From Bacilli bacterium (GTDB lineage Bacteria > Bacillota_I > Bacilli_A > RF39 > UBA660): a stretch of DNA of 6,264 nt. The notes below the pieces were generated by a model that saw nothing but the letters and a program-made list of their open reading frames with translations, did not search any database and was not told the DNA's origin. Location of the stretch: positions 1 to 6,264 of the forward strand of contig JAAWDC010000111.1 of NCBI GenBank assembly GCA_022793565.1. The letters run 5' to 3'. The position numbers and the translations under genes were made by a program. Position 1 is the stretch's first letter, and every line of letters begins with the position of its first letter. Below are positions 5,409 through 6,264 of the stretch, in pieces.

Positions 5409-6264
5409 ATGAAGTTATATAATACATTAACCCGACAGATCGAAGATTTTATTCCAAATGAAGAAGGGATTGTTCGTATGTATACGTGTGGTCCTACAGT
5501 GTATCATTATGCTCACATTGGGAATTTACGTACTTATATTTTTGAGGATGTTTTAGAAAAAGGGCTTCGTTATATTGGTTATGATGTACGAAGAGTAATG
5601 AACATTACAGATGTAGGTCATTTGACTAGTGATGCAGATGAAGGCGAAGATAAGATGGAGAAGGGAGCTCGTAGAGAAGGAAAGACTGTTTCTGAAATTG
5701 CTCAATTTTATACGGATGCTTTTTTTCAAGATTGTTGTAAGTTGAATGTTAGACAACCTGATGTTATAGAGCCTGCTAGCAAACATATTTCAGTTTATAT
5801 TGAGATGATTTCTAAGATGCTTTCTGATGGATTTGCTTATCTTTCAGAGGGGAATGTCTATTTTGATATTAGTAAAGCAAAAGATTATTATCAACTATCT
5901 GGAAAAAATCCGGAAGATTTAAAAATTGGTGTACGTGAAACTGTAGAAGAAGATAAGGCGAAGAGGAATCCTGGAGACTTTGGACTTTGGTTTACAGTAA
6001 GTAAATTTTCTAATCAAGAAATGAAATGGGATTCTCCTTGGGGGATTGGATATCCTGGATGGCATATTGAATGTAGTGGAATTAGTGGAAAATACTTAGG
6101 AGAATATTTAGATATTCATTGTGGAGGAGTAGATAATATTTTTCCACATCATACGAATGAAATTGCACAAAGTGAGGCATATTTTGGACATAAATGGTGT
6201 AATTATTGGGTTCATGGAGAACATTTAAATGATCAATCTGGAAAGATGAGTAAATCTAATGGGG
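5409..6264 (+). CDS. cysS: Cysteinyl-tRNA synthetase (5' part, 3' end outside window)
   Basis: This class I enzyme charges tRNA-Cys in the cytoplasm. The ATG is preceded by AAGGAGG (5395-5401) with 7 bases of spacing, and 285 of an expected 460 or so residues are visible. The class I HIGH motif is HIGN at 36-39, and KMSKS at 279-283 lies just before the window edge. The zinc site is intact by comparison with E. coli CysRS: Cys27 (MYTCGPTVY), Cys222 (GWHIECSG), His247 and Glu251 (FPHHTNE). [20 protein letters not shown] at 65-84 is typical of CysRS. The form is the variant with [30 protein letters not shown] and HHTNE in place of the more usual HIECSAM and HHENE. It has its own promoter and is separated from clpC by 261 bases. 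The remaining C-terminal helical and tRNA-binding domains are off the window. Confidence 0.97.
   Translation, partial: MKLYNTLTRQIEDFIPNEEGIVRMYTCGPTVYHYAHIGNLRTYIFEDVLEKGLRYIGYDVRRVMNITDVGHLTSDADEGEDKMEKGARREGKTVSEIAQFYTDAFFQDCCKLNVRQPDVIEPASKHISVYIEMISKMLSDGFAYLSEGNVYFDISKAKDYYQLSGKNPEDLKIGVRETVEEDKAKRNPGDFGLWFTVSKFSNQEMKWDSPWGIGYPGWHIECSGISGKYLGEYLDIHCGGVDNIFPHHTNEIAQSEAYFGHKWCNYWVHGEHLNDQSGKMSKSNG

Noticed and set aside
5553..5786. Antisense open frame of 77 codons inside cysS
   Set aside because: It lies opposite conserved CysRS coding sequence with no sign of its own expression signals.

Overview
The window is AT-rich (roughly two thirds A+T by eye), uses strong AGGAGG-type ribosome binding sites, TATAAT-like promoters and U-tailed hairpin terminators, and reads with the standard bacterial code: Trp is TGG throughout and the ClpC-type gene ends in TGA. 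This points to a low-GC Gram-positive bacterium of the Bacilli/Firmicutes type. A host-associated or uncultured member is possible but cannot be shown from this sequence. All genes are on the + strand.

Layout: (1) bases 1-893 are the 3' part of lysS, class II lysyl-tRNA synthetase, closed by a strong intrinsic terminator. (2) Bases 1053-2681 encode a multi-spanning membrane protein of the YfcC/DcuC-like ion transporter type, with its own good promoter and terminator. Its two membrane halves are joined by a hydrophilic loop of about 100 residues carrying two AT-hook-like motifs, which is unexpected in a transporter. (3) Bases 2847-5147 encode a complete ClpC-type Hsp100 AAA+ unfoldase with N domain, two AAA+ modules, a UVR-like middle coiled coil and an LGF ClpP-docking tripeptide. 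(4) The 261-base gap 5148-5408 holds a terminator tail, a 16-base dyad containing a perfect DnaA box TTATCCACA facing a one-mismatch copy, and the cysS promoter. (5) Bases 5409-6264 are the 5' part of cysS, class I cysteinyl-tRNA synthetase.

The genes look like separate transcription units rather than one operon. The order lysS ... clpC ... cysS resembles a shortened version of the Bacillus subtilis region lysS-ctsR-mcsA-mcsB-clpC-radA-disA-...-gltX-cysE-cysS. Here ctsR, mcsA and mcsB are absent between lysS and clpC, and a transporter sits in their place. No CtsR or CIRCE operator was recognised before clpC.

The points most worth a second look are the AT-hook-like loop in the transporter, the DnaA-box dyad before cysS, and an in-frame ribosome binding site plus TTG inside clpC at the N-domain/D1 boundary. 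I found no clear previously undescribed multi-gene system.
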